Shown: piece by piece, positions 33,922 to 43,722 of the stretch
Position numbering within the stretch: the stretch's first letter is position 1
Layout: each line of letters starts with the position of its first letter
DNA from: Burkholderia gladioli
GTDB lineage: Bacteria; Pseudomonadota; Gammaproteobacteria; Burkholderiales; Burkholderiaceae
Assembly: GCF_000959725.1 (NCBI RefSeq)
Contig: NZ_CP009323.1
Coordinates: 1,240,001 to 1,304,000, forward strand
DNA length: 64,000 bases
Direction of reading: 5' to 3'
The notes under the pieces: generated by a model
Databases searched by the model: none
What the model was told of the DNA's origin: nothing
The model's input: only the letters and a program-made list of their open reading frames with translations
Program-made: the position numbers and the translations under genes

Positions 33922-35784
33922 ATGTCTCCGCCCGTTCCCGTCGCCGCCGCAGCGCTCGTGCGCGTCGCCGATCTGCTCGCCGCCGGCGCGCTGAGCGCGC
34001 AATTCCAGCCGATCGTGGCAATCGCGGGCGGCGCGATCATCGGGTACGAGGGGCTGGTGCGCGGCCCGGCCGGCTCGGCCGTCGAGATGCCGGGCCCGCT
34101 GTTCGCGCAGGCCGCCCGCGAAGGCTGCTCGCTCGACCTGGAACTGGCCGCCGCCGCCACCTGCGTGAAGGCCTTCGCCGCCTCGGGCGCCGACGGCCAG
34201 CTATTCGTGAACTTCAGCGCGCACGCCATCGTGCAACTGGCGCGGCAACGCGAGCGCGTGCTCGCGGCGCTGCCGGCCAGCCGCATCGTGGTCGAGCTGA
34301 CCGAGCAGCATCCGGCCAGCGACCTGCCCGGCCTGCCCGCGGCACTGGCCGAGCTGCGCGGCTCGGGCATCGCCTTCGCGCTCGACGACTACGGCACCGC
34401 CAATGCCAGCATGAGCGCCTGGGTGCGACTGCGCCCCGACATCGTCAAGATCGACCGCTTCTTCATCGACGGCATCGCCAGCGACCCGCGCAAGTTCGAG
34501 GCGGTCAAGGCGATGCAGCATTTCGCGCTGGCCACCGGCGGCCGGCTGATCGCCGAGGGCATCGAATGCGCGGCCGACCTGATCGTGGTGCGCGACCTCG
34601 GCATCGACTGCGGCCAGGGTTTCTTCCTCGGCCGCCCGGCGACGGTGCCGGCCCCGCGCACCGCGGCGCCGGCCCACGACGCGCTGCGCGCGCCGCATAT
34701 CGCGGTGTTTCCCGGCGTGACGCGCACCGCCACCATCACGCGCCCCAATGCGACGGTGACCGACAAGATGCGGGTGCCGGCACCCGCGCTGCCCAGCCAC
34801 GCCACCAACAACCAGGTGCTCGAGCTGTTCCAGCGACGGCCCGACCTGCACGCGGTGGCGGTGGTCGAGGGCGAGCGGCCGATCGCGCTGATCAACCGGC
34901 GCGGCTTCATGGATCGTTATGCCCTGCCCTATCACCGCGAGGTGTTCGGCAAGCGCGCCTGCCTGCAACTGGCCAACGACACGCCGCTGATCGTCGACAA
35001 CGCCACCACCGTCGAGCAACTCACCGCGCTGCTGGCGAACCACGACCAGCGCTATCTCACCGAAGGCTTCATCATCACCGACCATGGCCGCTACGCCGGG
35101 CTGGGCACCGGCGAGAGCCTGGTGCGCGCGGTCACCGAGGTGCGCGTGGAGGCGGCCCGCTACGCCAACCCGCTGACCTTCCTGCCCGGCAACATCCCGA
35201 TCAGCTCGCACATCGCGCGCCTGGTCGGCAACGACGCGGCCTTCCACGCCTGCTACGTCGACCTGAACCAGTTCAAGCCCTTCAACGACCAATACGGCTA
35301 CTGGCAGGGCGACGAGGTGCTGAAGTTCGCCGCCGCGGTGCTGGCCGACGTCTGCGACCCGATGCGCGACTTTCTCGGCCACGTGGGCGGCGACGATTTC
35401 CTGGTGCTGTTCCAGAGCGACGACTGGCGCTCGCGCGCGCAACGCGCGATCGATCGCTTCGACGAGGGCGCGCAGCGCTTCTACGCGCATGCGGACCGGC
35501 TCGCGGGCGGCATCCGCGGCGAGGACCGACGCGGCAACCCGGCCTTCTTCGGCTTCGTGACGATGGCGATCGGCTGCGTGCGCGTGCCGGGCACGCGCCG
35601 CTACCGCAGCGACGAGATCGCCTCGGTGGCGGCGCTTGCCAAGCGGCGCGCCAAGCAGCAGCCGGGGCACCTGTACCTGATCGACGTCGACGAGGGCCGC
35701 GCCTGGCTGCGCGCCCACGGCGAGCAATCGAACGCGCCCGACGTGCCGGACGGCGCCGCCGCCGCGCCGCGCGCGAACGACTAA
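33922..35784 (+). CDS. EAL-CBS-GGDEF cyclic-di-GMP signalling protein
   Basis: A 620-residue soluble protein with EAL first and GGDEF last, the reverse of the commoner order. EAL (about 15-250): YEGLVRG, LFVNFSAHA, VVELTEQ, ALDDYGTANASM, DIVKIDRFF, LIAEGIE, CGQGFFLGRP; all catalytic residues appear intact. Residues 260-410 look like a CBS pair (VTDKM at the start, HAVAVVEGERPIALINRRGFMDR, EGFIITDHGRYAGLGTGESLV), which could bind adenosyl nucleotides. GGDEF (about 420-590): DLNQFKPFNDQYGYWQGDEVL with the metal-binding Asp, then the signature HVGGDDF (Asp in place of Glu). An RxxD inhibitory site is not evident. It may both make and break c-di-GMP, with CBS control. Confidence 0.88.
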   Translation: MSPPVPVAAAALVRVADLLAAGALSAQFQPIVAIAGGAIIGYEGLVRGPAGSAVEMPGPLFAQAAREGCSLDLELAAAATCVKAFAASGADGQLFVNFSAHAIVQLARQRERVLAALPASRIVVELTEQHPASDLPGLPAALAELRGSGIAFALDDYGTANASMSAWVRLRPDIVKIDRFFIDGIASDPRKFEAVKAMQHFALATGGRLIAEGIECAADLIVVRDLGIDCGQGFFLGRPATVPAPRTAAPAHDALRAPHIAVFPGVTRTATITRPNATVTDKMRVPAPALPSHATNNQVLELFQRRPDLHAVAVVEGERPIALINRRGFMDRYALPYHREVFGKRACLQLANDTPLIVDNATTVEQLTALLANHDQRYLTEGFIITDHGRYAGLGTGESLVRAVTEVRVEAARYANPLTFLPGNIPISSHIARLVGNDAAFHACYVDLNQFKPFNDQYGYWQGDEVLKFAAAVLADVCDPMRDFLGHVGGDDFLVLFQSDDWRSRAQRAIDRFDEGAQRFYAHADRLAGGIRGEDRRGNPAFFGFVTMAIGCVRVPGTRRYRSDEIASVAALAKRRAKQQPGHLYLIDVDEGRAWLRAHGEQSNAPDVPDGAAAAPRAND

Positions 35785-36104
35785 ACACGCCGCCGCTCCA
35801 CGTCGAGAGCGCTGGCGCCGCGTCTTCTCGCGGCCCGCTCGCCGCACTGCGCGGACGGGCGCTCCATGCCTTACCCCTTCCACTCGCCCGCCTTGCGCGA
35901 CGCCGACGCGCCGACGAGCCGACGAGCGCGTTCAGCTCATTCCAATCTGTTTAGCGAACAAAATAAACAAATCGATCCGCATGAATCAGGAGTTACCCCG
36001 AAATTACGGGTATTTCCCGACGTTCCCTTGCCCGCGCCGCCGGTTTTCCTCGAAAGTTTTTACTATACAATCCGCAACACCCTAAACACTCAGGCTCGAC
36101 CAGC
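35785..36104. other. 320-base promoter region of the LacI operon
   Basis: No gene is seen. TATACAAT near 36063 is a good -10 candidate about 40 bases upstream of the lacI-type gene. CGGG-TATTT-CCCG near 36006-36018 is a small inverted repeat. AT-rich DNA around 35945-35975 stands out from its surroundings. The start could also be an autoregulatory LacI site, but no clear CGxxxCG palindrome is found. Confidence 0.4.
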
Positions 36105-37124
36105 ATGGGTACCACCATTCGCGATGTCGCCCAGGCGGCAAACGTATCGATCGGCACCGTCTCGCGCGCGCTGAAGAACCAGCCCGGCCTGTCCGAAGCC
36201 ACCCGCGAGCGCATCGTCGCGGTCGCCGCGCAGCTCGGCTACGACCCGGCGCAACTGCGCCCGCGCATCCGCCGCCTCACCTTCCTGCTGCACCGCCAGC
36301 ACAACAACTTCGCCGCCACGCCGTTCTTCTCGCACGTGCTGCACGGCGTCGAGGAGGCCTGCCGCGACCGCGGCATCGTGCCGGCGCTGCTGACGGTGGG
36401 CCCGACCGACGACGTGCTGCGCCAGATGCGCCCGCACGCGCCCGACGCGATCGCGGTGGCCGGCTTCATGGAGCCCGAGACGATCGACGCGCTGGCCGCC
36501 ACCGGCCGCCCGCTGGTGCTGATCGACATGTGGGCGCCGGGGCTGCGCTCGGTGAACATCGACAACATCGCCGGCGCCTCGCAGGCGATGCGGCACCTGT
36601 TCGAGAGCGGCCGCAAGCGCATCGCCTTCATCGGCGGGTCGCTGGCGCACCACAGCATCGCGCAGCGCGCGCTCGGCTTTCGCCGTGCCTTCTTCGAGGC
36701 GGGGCTGCTGTTCGATCCCTCGCTGGAAGTGACCATCGACGCCGGCCTCGACCCCGATACCGGCGCCGCGCGCGCGATGGAGCGCATGCTCGACGCGGGC
36801 GGCCCGCGCCCCGACGCGGTGTTCGCCTTCAACGACGCGGCCGCGCTGGCGGCGATGCGCGTGTGCCTGGCGCGCGGGCTGCGAGTGCCCGAGGACGTGG
36901 CCTTCGTCGGCTTCGACGACATCCTCGGCGCGGCCCACGCGGCACCGCCGCTGACCACCCTGGCCGTCGACAAGGAAGCGCTGGGCCGCCGCGGCATCGA
37001 GTTGCTGCTGGCCGACGCGCCCGACCAGACCGAAATTCGCCTGCCCGTGCGGTTGATCGAGCGCGCGAGCAGTTCCGTGGCGGCGCTCGCGCCGCGCCCC
37101 CTCACCCCGGTAATCGCATCATGA
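36105..37124 (+). CDS. LacI-family transcriptional regulator
   Basis: The 339-residue product has the N-terminal LacI HTH and hinge (TIRDVAQAANVSIGTVSRALKN, GYDPAQLRPR) and a periplasmic-binding-like sugar-sensing domain (DAIAVAGFMEPETI, VNIDNIAGASQAMRHL, VFAFNDAAALAAMRV, VAFVGFDDILGAAHAAPPLTT). It is the first gene of a coupled run: its stop overlaps the ATG of the epimerase gene (ATGA). It therefore very probably controls its own operon in response to the sugar that the epimerase and kinase process. Confidence 0.93.
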   Translation: MGTTIRDVAQAANVSIGTVSRALKNQPGLSEATRERIVAVAAQLGYDPAQLRPRIRRLTFLLHRQHNNFAATPFFSHVLHGVEEACRDRGIVPALLTVGPTDDVLRQMRPHAPDAIAVAGFMEPETIDALAATGRPLVLIDMWAPGLRSVNIDNIAGASQAMRHLFESGRKRIAFIGGSLAHHSIAQRALGFRRAFFEAGLLFDPSLEVTIDAGLDPDTGAARAMERMLDAGGPRPDAVFAFNDAAALAAMRVCLARGLRVPEDVAFVGFDDILGAAHAAPPLTTLAVDKEALGRRGIELLLADAPDQTEIRLPVRLIERASSSVAALAPRPLTPVIAS

Positions 37125-38407
37125 CGAACCCTGCCTCGCCGACCGCGCCGGACCTGCCGGCGCCGCCCGTCGCGAACTTTCGCGACGCCGATTTCCTGCT
37201 TTCCCACGTGCGGCACACGCTGCACTTCTACGCGCCGACGGTCTACGATCCGACGGGCGGCTTCTTCCATTTCTTCCGCGACGACGGTTCGATCTACGAG
37301 CGCGACACGCGCCATCTGGTCAGCAGTTGCCGCTTCGTCTTCAACTACGCGATGGCCTATCGCCAGTTCGGCGATGCCCGGCATCTCGACTACGTGCGCC
37401 ACGGCCTGCGCTTCCTGCGCGAGGCGCATTGGGACCCGGTGCTCGAGGGCTACGACTGGGAGCTGGAATGGCGCGACGGCCGCAAGCTGGCCACCCGCGA
37501 CGGCACCCGCCACTGCTACGGCCTGGCTTTCGTGCTGCTGGCCGGCGCGCATGCGGCGATGGCCGGCGTCGAGGAAGGGCGCGAGCTGGTCGAGCACACC
37601 TTCGCGTTGATGGAAAAGCATTTCTGGGATGCCGAGGGCGGCCTGTACAAGGACGACGCGACCGCCGACTGGCAGGTCTCGGGCTATCGCGGCCAGAACG
37701 CCAACATGCATACCACCGAGGCGCTGCTGGCCGCCTACGAGGCCACCGGCGAGCTACGCTACCTCGACCGCGCCGAGCTGGTGGCGACCAACATCACGCG
37801 GCGCCAGGCGGCGCTGTCGCAGAACCTGGTGTGGGAGCACTACCACGCCGACTGGTCGATCGACTGGGAATACAACAAGGAAGACAGCACCAACATCTTC
37901 CGCCCCTGGGGCTTCCAGCCCGGTCACCAGACCGAATGGGCCAAGCTGCTGCTGATCCTGGAGCGGCACCGCCCGCTCGACTGGCTGCTGCCGCGCGCGA
38001 TCGAGCTGTTCGACGCCGCCTTCGCGCATGCCTGGGACAGCGAGCACGGCGGCCTGGTCTACGGCTTCGGCCCCGACTACACGGTGTGCGACCACGACAA
38101 GTATTTCTGGGTGCAGGCCGAGACCTTCGCGGCCGCCGCCCTGCTCGGCGCGCGCACCGGCAGCGAGCGCTTCTGGGACTGCTACGACGAGATCTGGCGC
38201 TATAGCTGGCAGCACTTCGTCGACCATCGCTACGGCGCCTGGTATCGCATCCTGACCTGCGACAACCGCAAGTACAGCGACGAGAAGAGCCCCGCCGGCA
38301 AGACCGACTACCACACCATGGGTGCCTGCTACGAAGTGCTCAACGCGCTGCCCGGCGCCGACGGCACGCTCGGCCAGGCGGTCCCGCATCGCAAGGAACA
38401 CGCATGA
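37121..38407 (+). CDS. AGE-family sugar epimerase/isomerase (mannose isomerase-like)
   Basis: The 428-residue product has the (alpha/alpha)6-barrel of N-acylglucosamine 2-epimerases and YihS/ManI aldose-ketose isomerases. Visible marks are RDTRHLVSSCRFVFNYAMAY, the TRHCYGLAFVLLAGAHA segment, YRGQNANMHTTEALLAAYEATG with His, PWGFQPGHQTEWAKLLL with the second His, and DHDKYFWVQAETFAAAALL. These two histidines act as acid/base residues in the family. Because it is coupled to a PfkB sugar kinase gene, mannose to fructose isomerisation is the likely reaction; epimerisation of glucosamine derivatives is the alternative. It overlaps lacI and the kinase gene by four bases each. Confidence 0.85.
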   Translation: MTNPASPTAPDLPAPPVANFRDADFLLSHVRHTLHFYAPTVYDPTGGFFHFFRDDGSIYERDTRHLVSSCRFVFNYAMAYRQFGDARHLDYVRHGLRFLREAHWDPVLEGYDWELEWRDGRKLATRDGTRHCYGLAFVLLAGAHAAMAGVEEGRELVEHTFALMEKHFWDAEGGLYKDDATADWQVSGYRGQNANMHTTEALLAAYEATGELRYLDRAELVATNITRRQAALSQNLVWEHYHADWSIDWEYNKEDSTNIFRPWGFQPGHQTEWAKLLLILERHRPLDWLLPRAIELFDAAFAHAWDSEHGGLVYGFGPDYTVCDHDKYFWVQAETFAAAALLGARTGSERFWDCYDEIWRYSWQHFVDHRYGAWYRILTCDNRKYSDEKSPAGKTDYHTMGACYEVLNALPGADGTLGQAVPHRKEHA

Positions 38408-39315
38408 CCAGCAGCGCCAACTTCCCGCATTTCGTGTCGGCCGGCGACATCCTGACCGACATGGTCCGCCACGGCGCCGCGCAATGGACCTCGGTGCCCG
38501 GCGGCGCCGGCTGGAACGTGGCGCGCGCGGTGGCGCGCCTGGGCGTGCCCAGCGCCGCGGTCGGCGCGCTCGGCCAGGACTGCTTCTCCGAGGTGCTGTG
38601 GCGCGAGAGCGAGGCGGCCGGCCTCGACATGCGCTTCCTGCAGCGCGTCGATCGCCCGCCGCTGCTGGCCATCGTCCACGAGACGCAGCCGCCCTCCTAC
38701 TTCTTCATCGGCGAGAACAGCGCGGACCTGGCCTTCGATCCGGCCGCGCTGCCCGCCGGCTGGGAAGCGCCGCTGCAGTGGGCGCACTTCGGCTGCATCA
38801 GCCTGGTACGCGAGCCGCTGGCCGCCACCCTGGTCGCGCTGGCCGCCAGCCTGCGCGAGCGCGGCGTGAAGATCAGCTTCGACCCGAACTACCGCAACCT
38901 GATGACGGCGGCCTATCGCCCGACGCTGGAGAAGATGGTGAAGCTCGCCGACCTGGTGAAGGTGTCGGACGAGGACCTGCGCCACCTGTTCGCCGGCGGC
39001 GAGGCCGAGGCGATCGCCGAGTTGCGGGCGCTGAATCCGGCCGCCACGCTGCTGGTCACGCGCGGCTCGGATGCGGCCACGCTGTATGCCGGCGACGCGA
39101 CGTTCGAGGCGCGGCCGCCGCGCGTCGAGGTGGCCGACACGGTGGGCGCGGGCGACGCATCGATCGGCGGCCTGCTGGTCAGCCTGATGACCGAGCCGCA
39201 GCGCGCCTGGCCCGAGCACCTGGCCTTCGCGCTGGCCTCCGGCGCCGCCGCCTGCCGCCATACCGGCGCGCATGCGCCGACGCTCGAGGAAGTGAACGCG
39301 CTGCTGGCCGGCTGA
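38404..39315 (+). CDS. PfkB-family carbohydrate kinase (fructokinase-like)
   Basis: The 303-residue ribokinase/PfkB-fold kinase carries signature 1 as VPGGAGWNVARAVARLG near residue 35 and signature 2 as VADTVGAGDASIGGLLVSL, containing the catalytic Asp and the anion hole. Substrate discrimination is not readable. The upstream isomerase suggests fructose as substrate, giving fructose-6-phosphate. The ATG at 38404 overlaps the epimerase stop. No sugar transporter is encoded in the operon, so uptake must come from elsewhere. A perfect GTGA-loop hairpin lies 29 bases after the stop. Confidence 0.88.
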   Translation: MTSSANFPHFVSAGDILTDMVRHGAAQWTSVPGGAGWNVARAVARLGVPSAAVGALGQDCFSEVLWRESEAAGLDMRFLQRVDRPPLLAIVHETQPPSYFFIGENSADLAFDPAALPAGWEAPLQWAHFGCISLVREPLAATLVALAASLRERGVKISFDPNYRNLMTAAYRPTLEKMVKLADLVKVSDEDLRHLFAGGEAEAIAELRALNPAATLLVTRGSDAATLYAGDATFEARPPRVEVADTVGAGDASIGGLLVSLMTEPQRAWPEHLAFALASGAAACRHTGAHAPTLEEVNALLAG

Positions 39316-39660
39316 ACCGGCTCACCTGCCTGATCGCGGGAACGGCCGGAACCGTGAGGTTCCGGCCCCGCTCGTCGCCGCTCCCGGTTTCGCCGGTTTC
39401 GCCGGCTTTCCGTTTTCCCGGCTTCCTGGGCATCTTTCCGGCCCGCGCCGCCGCGTTCACAGCGCCACGCCCGCCTGTCTTCCGGCCCTTTCCAAAGCTC
39501 GTCCCGCCGCCCCGGATCCCTTGCCTGGCAGGCACTTTCACCGATCGCCCAAGTCCGCCCGGCAAGTCGTCGCCAGCACGTTCGCCCCCCCAATCCCGCG
39601 GTTCGGCAACGCCGCGCGCGCGATGCTAGGATGAAGCGTCCCACTTTCCGGGAGACCTGC
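39316..39660. other. 345-base gap between kinase and small ORF
   Basis: Apart from the hairpin near 39344-39367 nothing clear is seen. The stretch 39395-39600 has no coding look and no repeat. Near 39627 TAGGAT could be a -10 element for the small gene downstream. Confidence 0.4.
39344..39367 (+). terminator. perfect GTGA-loop hairpin after the sugar operon
   Basis: GGCCGGAACC (39344-39353), loop GTGA, then GGTTCCGGCC (39358-39367) form a perfect 10-bp stem. It lies 29 bases after the kinase stop. It lacks a T-run, so it may be a transcript-end stabiliser or a weak terminator. Confidence 0.5.
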
Positions 39661-39882
39661 ATGAACGGCATCCGCATGACGTCCCGCGGCTATACGGCGA
39701 ACGCCTATACGCGCGCGGCGGAAGGGGGCCGCTTCCGCGGCTACGTGATCCTGTCCCGCTCGGACGGCGACTCACCCGACAACACCGAGTACGAGGCGGA
39801 CAGCGTCCGCGCGAGCGAGCGCGAGGCGCTCGACGACGCGGAAGCGCTGGTCAGGCGCATCGTCGGCGAGCTATCGCATTGA
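39661..39882 (+). CDS. small hypothetical protein
   Basis: A 73-residue ORF with a GGGAGA Shine-Dalgarno ten bases before the ATG; an upstream in-frame ATG at 39631 lacks one. Sequence is polar, with Tyr/Arg-rich RGYTANAYTRAAEGGRFRGYVI, then an acidic helix (DSVRASEREALDDAEALV). I recognise no family. It is probably soluble; it has no signal peptide or membrane segment. Confidence 0.5.
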   Translation: MNGIRMTSRGYTANAYTRAAEGGRFRGYVILSRSDGDSPDNTEYEADSVRASEREALDDAEALVRRIVGELSH

Positions 39883-39945
39883 TCGAAGGGAGGATGGGCC
39901 GCGCGCCGCGACGGCGCGCGGCGCGGGTTCGATCGACGCATCACG

Positions 39946-40140
39946 TCACCAGAGCTTCGCGATCACCGAGATGATCGCCATCAGCACCAGCGTCGACATG
40001 AAGGGGAACGGATAGGCGCGCGAGCCGATCCGGATCGTCACGTCGCCGGGCAGGCGCCCGACGCCGAGCTTGGACAGCCAGGGCCAGCTACGCGCCAGCA
40101 CCATCACCGCCACGAAGGACACCAGCAGCCAGCGGAACAT
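39946..40140 (-). CDS. DUF2905 small membrane protein
   Basis: The 64-residue product has two hydrophobic segments (RWLLVSFVAVMVLA at 3-16 and STLVLMAIISVIAKLW at 49-64) separated by the family motif LGVGRLPGDVTIRIGSR and PFPFM. DUF2905 proteins are conserved, small, double-spanning proteins of unknown role. It lies 14 bases downstream of the MidA-like gene on the same strand, so the two share a transcript. Confidence 0.85.
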   Translation of the reverse strand: MFRWLLVSFVAVMVLARSWPWLSKLGVGRLPGDVTIRIGSRAYPFPFMSTLVLMAIISVIAKLW

Positions 40141-40154
40141 GAGCGTCTGGTCTC

Positions 40155-41360
40155 CTAGAGCGCGTGCGAGCGTTCGCCGCGCGCGAAGGCCGCGAGGCCA
40201 CCGTCGATGCCGCGCCCGAACGCGATCACCTTGAACAGCTCCCCCATTTCCGATTCCGCGATCAGCTTCTGCACCGCGTTGGCGGCCGGCAGGAAGCGCG
40301 CGCCGTCGGCCGGGTCGATCTCGGCCAGCACCTCGGTGATGCCGGCATTGAGCAGGAAGCGCCCTTGCGAGGTATAGCCGAGCAGCTCGGCGCCGGCCGC
40401 CACGGCCGCCTCGTGGATGCCGGAGAACTCGACGTGCGCGGTGATGTCCTGCAGCCCCGGCCAGACGAAGGGGTCGCCATGCGCGCGATGCCGGTAGTGG
40501 CACATCAGGGTGCCCTCGGCGCGTTGCGGGTGGTAGTACTCGCCGGCCGGGAAGCCGTAGTCGATGAAGAAGGCCGCGCCGCGCGCGAGCATGCGGCAGA
40601 CGGTGCCCGTGAAGGCGCGCGCGGCTTCGTGGATTTCGGTCAGATAGCCTTCCGGCAGTTCGAGCGCGTCGAGCGCCGCCAACGCCGATACGCCGGCGGG
40701 CTCCTCCGGCAGGGGACGATCCTCGAACACGAAGGCGCGCGCCGCGTCGACCGCCACGCCGCGCTCGCGCCAGCCCGTCTCGCCGCGCAGCACCAGCCGC
40801 ACCGGCATCGCGTCGAGCACCTCGTTGCCGACCACCACGCCCTCGAAGCGCTCCGGCAGCGCGTCGAGCCAATGCACGCGACTCGCCAGCGGCGCCGGCA
40901 GCTCGGCCGCCAGCGTGGCACGCTGGCGCTCGCGCAGCTCGCCCGACAGCTCGACGATCTCGTAGCGCTCGGGTGCCGCGCCCAGCGCGTCGAGCGCCGC
41001 CAGCAGCCCCGCCGCCAGCTTGCCGGTGCCGGCGCCGAATTCCATCAGGCGCCGCGTGCCGCTCGCCTCGAGCGCCTCGGCCAGCGGCCGCGCCAGGGTC
41101 TGCGCGAACAGCGGCGAGAGCTCGGGGGCCGTGACGAAATCGCTGCCGTCGTCGCCGCGCCGGCCGAACTTGCGCGCGCCGCCGCTGTAGTAGCCCAGGC
41201 CCGGCGCGTAGAGCGCGCGTTCCATGAAGCGCGAAAACGGCACCCACCCGCCCGAGGCCGCGATCTCGGCACGCAACGAGGCGGACAGCGTTTCCGACTG
41301 CGCGAGCGCGTCCGGGCCGGGAACGGGTAAACTAGCGGGTTCGTGAGCTTTCGGGTTCAT
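40155..41360 (-). CDS. MidA/NDUFAF7-family SAM-dependent methyltransferase
   Basis: The 401-residue product belongs to PF02636. It shows GGWVPFSRFMERALYAPGLGYY, TAPELSPLFAQTLARPL, the SAM-binding LMEFGAGTGKLA, EVLDAMPVR and FFIDYGFPAGEYYHPQ. Eukaryotic members dimethylate an arginine of a complex I subunit. The bacterial role is not established. The ATG at 41360 is taken because homology begins there. It lies only 13 bases from the divergent SDR start at 41374, so the two promoters must lie inside the other gene's coding sequence, or one is transcribed from far upstream. The downstream partner is DUF2905. Confidence 0.87.
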   Translation of the reverse strand: MNPKAHEPASLPVPGPDALAQSETLSASLRAEIAASGGWVPFSRFMERALYAPGLGYYSGGARKFGRRGDDGSDFVTAPELSPLFAQTLARPLAEALEASGTRRLMEFGAGTGKLAAGLLAALDALGAAPERYEIVELSGELRERQRATLAAELPAPLASRVHWLDALPERFEGVVVGNEVLDAMPVRLVLRGETGWRERGVAVDAARAFVFEDRPLPEEPAGVSALAALDALELPEGYLTEIHEAARAFTGTVCRMLARGAAFFIDYGFPAGEYYHPQRAEGTLMCHYRHRAHGDPFVWPGLQDITAHVEFSGIHEAAVAAGAELLGYTSQGRFLLNAGITEVLAEIDPADGARFLPAANAVQKLIAESEMGELFKVIAFGRGIDGGLAAFARGERSHAL

Positions 41361-41373
41361 CCCGGCATTGTAA

Positions 41374-42138
41374 ATGAGCGATTCCGCCGCAAGGCCTGTC
41401 GGCAGCACCATCCGCCCGGACCACGGCGCGCGCGTCGCGCTGATCACGGGCGCCGCCCGCGCCGACGGCCCAGGCGAGATCGGCCGCGCGCTGGCGCTCG
41501 CCTTCGCCCGCCGCGGCTGGCAGGTGGCGCTGGCCGTCGACCACGAGGCGGCCCGCCCGGCCGCCCAGGCGCTGGCCGCCGAGGTCGAGGCGCTGGGCCG
41601 CCGCGCCGCCGTGCTGGTGGCCGATCTGTCGAGCGAGCGAGGCGCCGCCGCCCTGGTGCCGGCCTGCAGCGCGGCGCTGGGCCGGCCCGGCTGCGTGGTC
41701 TGCCACGGCGATCCGGCCCCGGCCGACGACGCCACCAGCGCCGGCTACGCCTCGCTGCTGGCCTCGGTGGCCCGCCACGTGGCCGCGCCGGTGGTGCTGG
41801 GCCGCACGCTGGCCGAGGCGACGCCCGAGGCCGCGCGCGAGGACGAGACGCAACGCGCGGTGCTGATCCACCTGCTCGACGACGCGCTGTACCATCCCGC
41901 GCCCGAGCGGCTCTCGCATGCACTGGCGCAGGCCGCGCTGCATCGCGCGACGGCCGCCCAGGCGCTGGCGCTGGCGCCGAAGGTGCGGGTCGCGGCGCTG
42001 GTGCGCGGGCGCGCCCCGCATGCCGACGAACTGGCGGCGGCCGCCTGCTACCTGGCCGATGCGCCGGGCGTGACGGGCGCCACGCTGAGCGTGGACGGCG
42101 GCGAGCATCTCGCCCCGCCCGCGGCCGGCCAAGCCTGA
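41374..42138 (+). CDS. SDR-like protein with degenerate active site
   Basis: The 254-residue product has an SDR start, VALITGAARADGPGEIGRALALAFARRGWQ, with an insertion in the glycine loop. A C-terminal VTGATLSVDGGEHL is also retained. The usual NNAG is replaced (VVCHGDPAPADD), and the YxxxK position reads RLSHALAQAALH, with neither Tyr nor Lys where expected. It probably cannot act as a normal oxidoreductase. It sits 60 bases upstream of folB and in the same direction, and resembles the FolM-type pterin reductase placed beside folB in other species. It may have lost catalysis and kept a binding role. Some annotation pipelines will call it an active SDR. Confidence 0.75.
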   Translation: MSDSAARPVGSTIRPDHGARVALITGAARADGPGEIGRALALAFARRGWQVALAVDHEAARPAAQALAAEVEALGRRAAVLVADLSSERGAAALVPACSAALGRPGCVVCHGDPAPADDATSAGYASLLASVARHVAAPVVLGRTLAEATPEAAREDETQRAVLIHLLDDALYHPAPERLSHALAQAALHRATAAQALALAPKVRVAALVRGRAPHADELAAAACYLADAPGVTGATLSVDGGEHLAPPAAGQA

Positions 42139-42198
42139 GGACCGGCGCGCCGAGCGCGCCATTTCGCGTGTTAGCACGCCTATTTGACTGGAACGACC

Positions 42199-42599
42199 AT
42201 GTTTTCCGCCCTCCTGCACCCCAGGCTCGCCGACTGCCGCAGGCTTTACCTGCGTGACCACGAGGTCTCCATGCGTATCGGCGCGTTCGAGCACGAGAAG
42301 CGTGGCGAACAGCGTGTCGTGATCAACATCGACGTGTTCGTGCCGCTCGCCCTGACCACTCCGCTCAAGGACAAGCTGCGCGAGGTGATCGACTACGATC
42401 TGATGAAGCAGGCCGTCGCGCATTGCATCGCGAGCGGCCATATCCACCTGCAGGAAACGCTGGTCGACTCGATCGCCGCGCGCCTGCTCGCGCACCAGGC
42501 GGTGCGCGCGGTGCGCGTCTCCACCGAGAAACCGGACGCCTACCCCGATTGCGACGCAGTGGGCGTCGAGGTCTTTCGCATCAAGGACGAGGAGCGAGC

Positions 42600-42603
<4 letters not shown>
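42199..42603 (+). CDS. folB: dihydroneopterin aldolase
   Basis: A 134-residue FolB/FolX-type T-fold protein of folate synthesis that cleaves 7,8-dihydroneopterin to 6-hydroxymethyl-dihydropterin and glycolaldehyde. It shows [23 protein letters not shown] with the acidic substrate residue, [28 protein letters not shown] with the conserved Tyr and Glu, and [18 protein letters not shown] with the catalytic lysine. The ATG at 42199 is preferred over an upstream TTG at 42184. Its stop overlaps the ttcA start (ATGA). Confidence 0.9.
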
Positions 42604-43589
<986 letters not shown>

Positions 43590-43606
43590 CAAGCGCTCAC
43601 AAGTTC

Positions 43607-43637
43607 GTGGGAGGCCCGCCCGGCGGGCCTTCCCACG
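43607..43637 (+). terminator. strong stem-loop between ttcA and glmU
   Basis: GTGGGAGGCCCGCC (43607-43620) pairs with GGCGGGCCTTCCCAC (43623-43637) with one bulged T and a 2-base loop. It is very stable. No T-tract follows, so it may be a Rho-assisted or partial terminator. TAGAAT at 43683-43688 could be the -10 of glmU. Confidence 0.6.
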
Positions 43638-43722
43638 GAAAATCGGGGCGTCGGGGCCCCTCTCGACGGCACCCCTGCGTGCTAGAATCCGCAACTCCGA
43701 ACTCTCCCGACACGCTGGCGCC

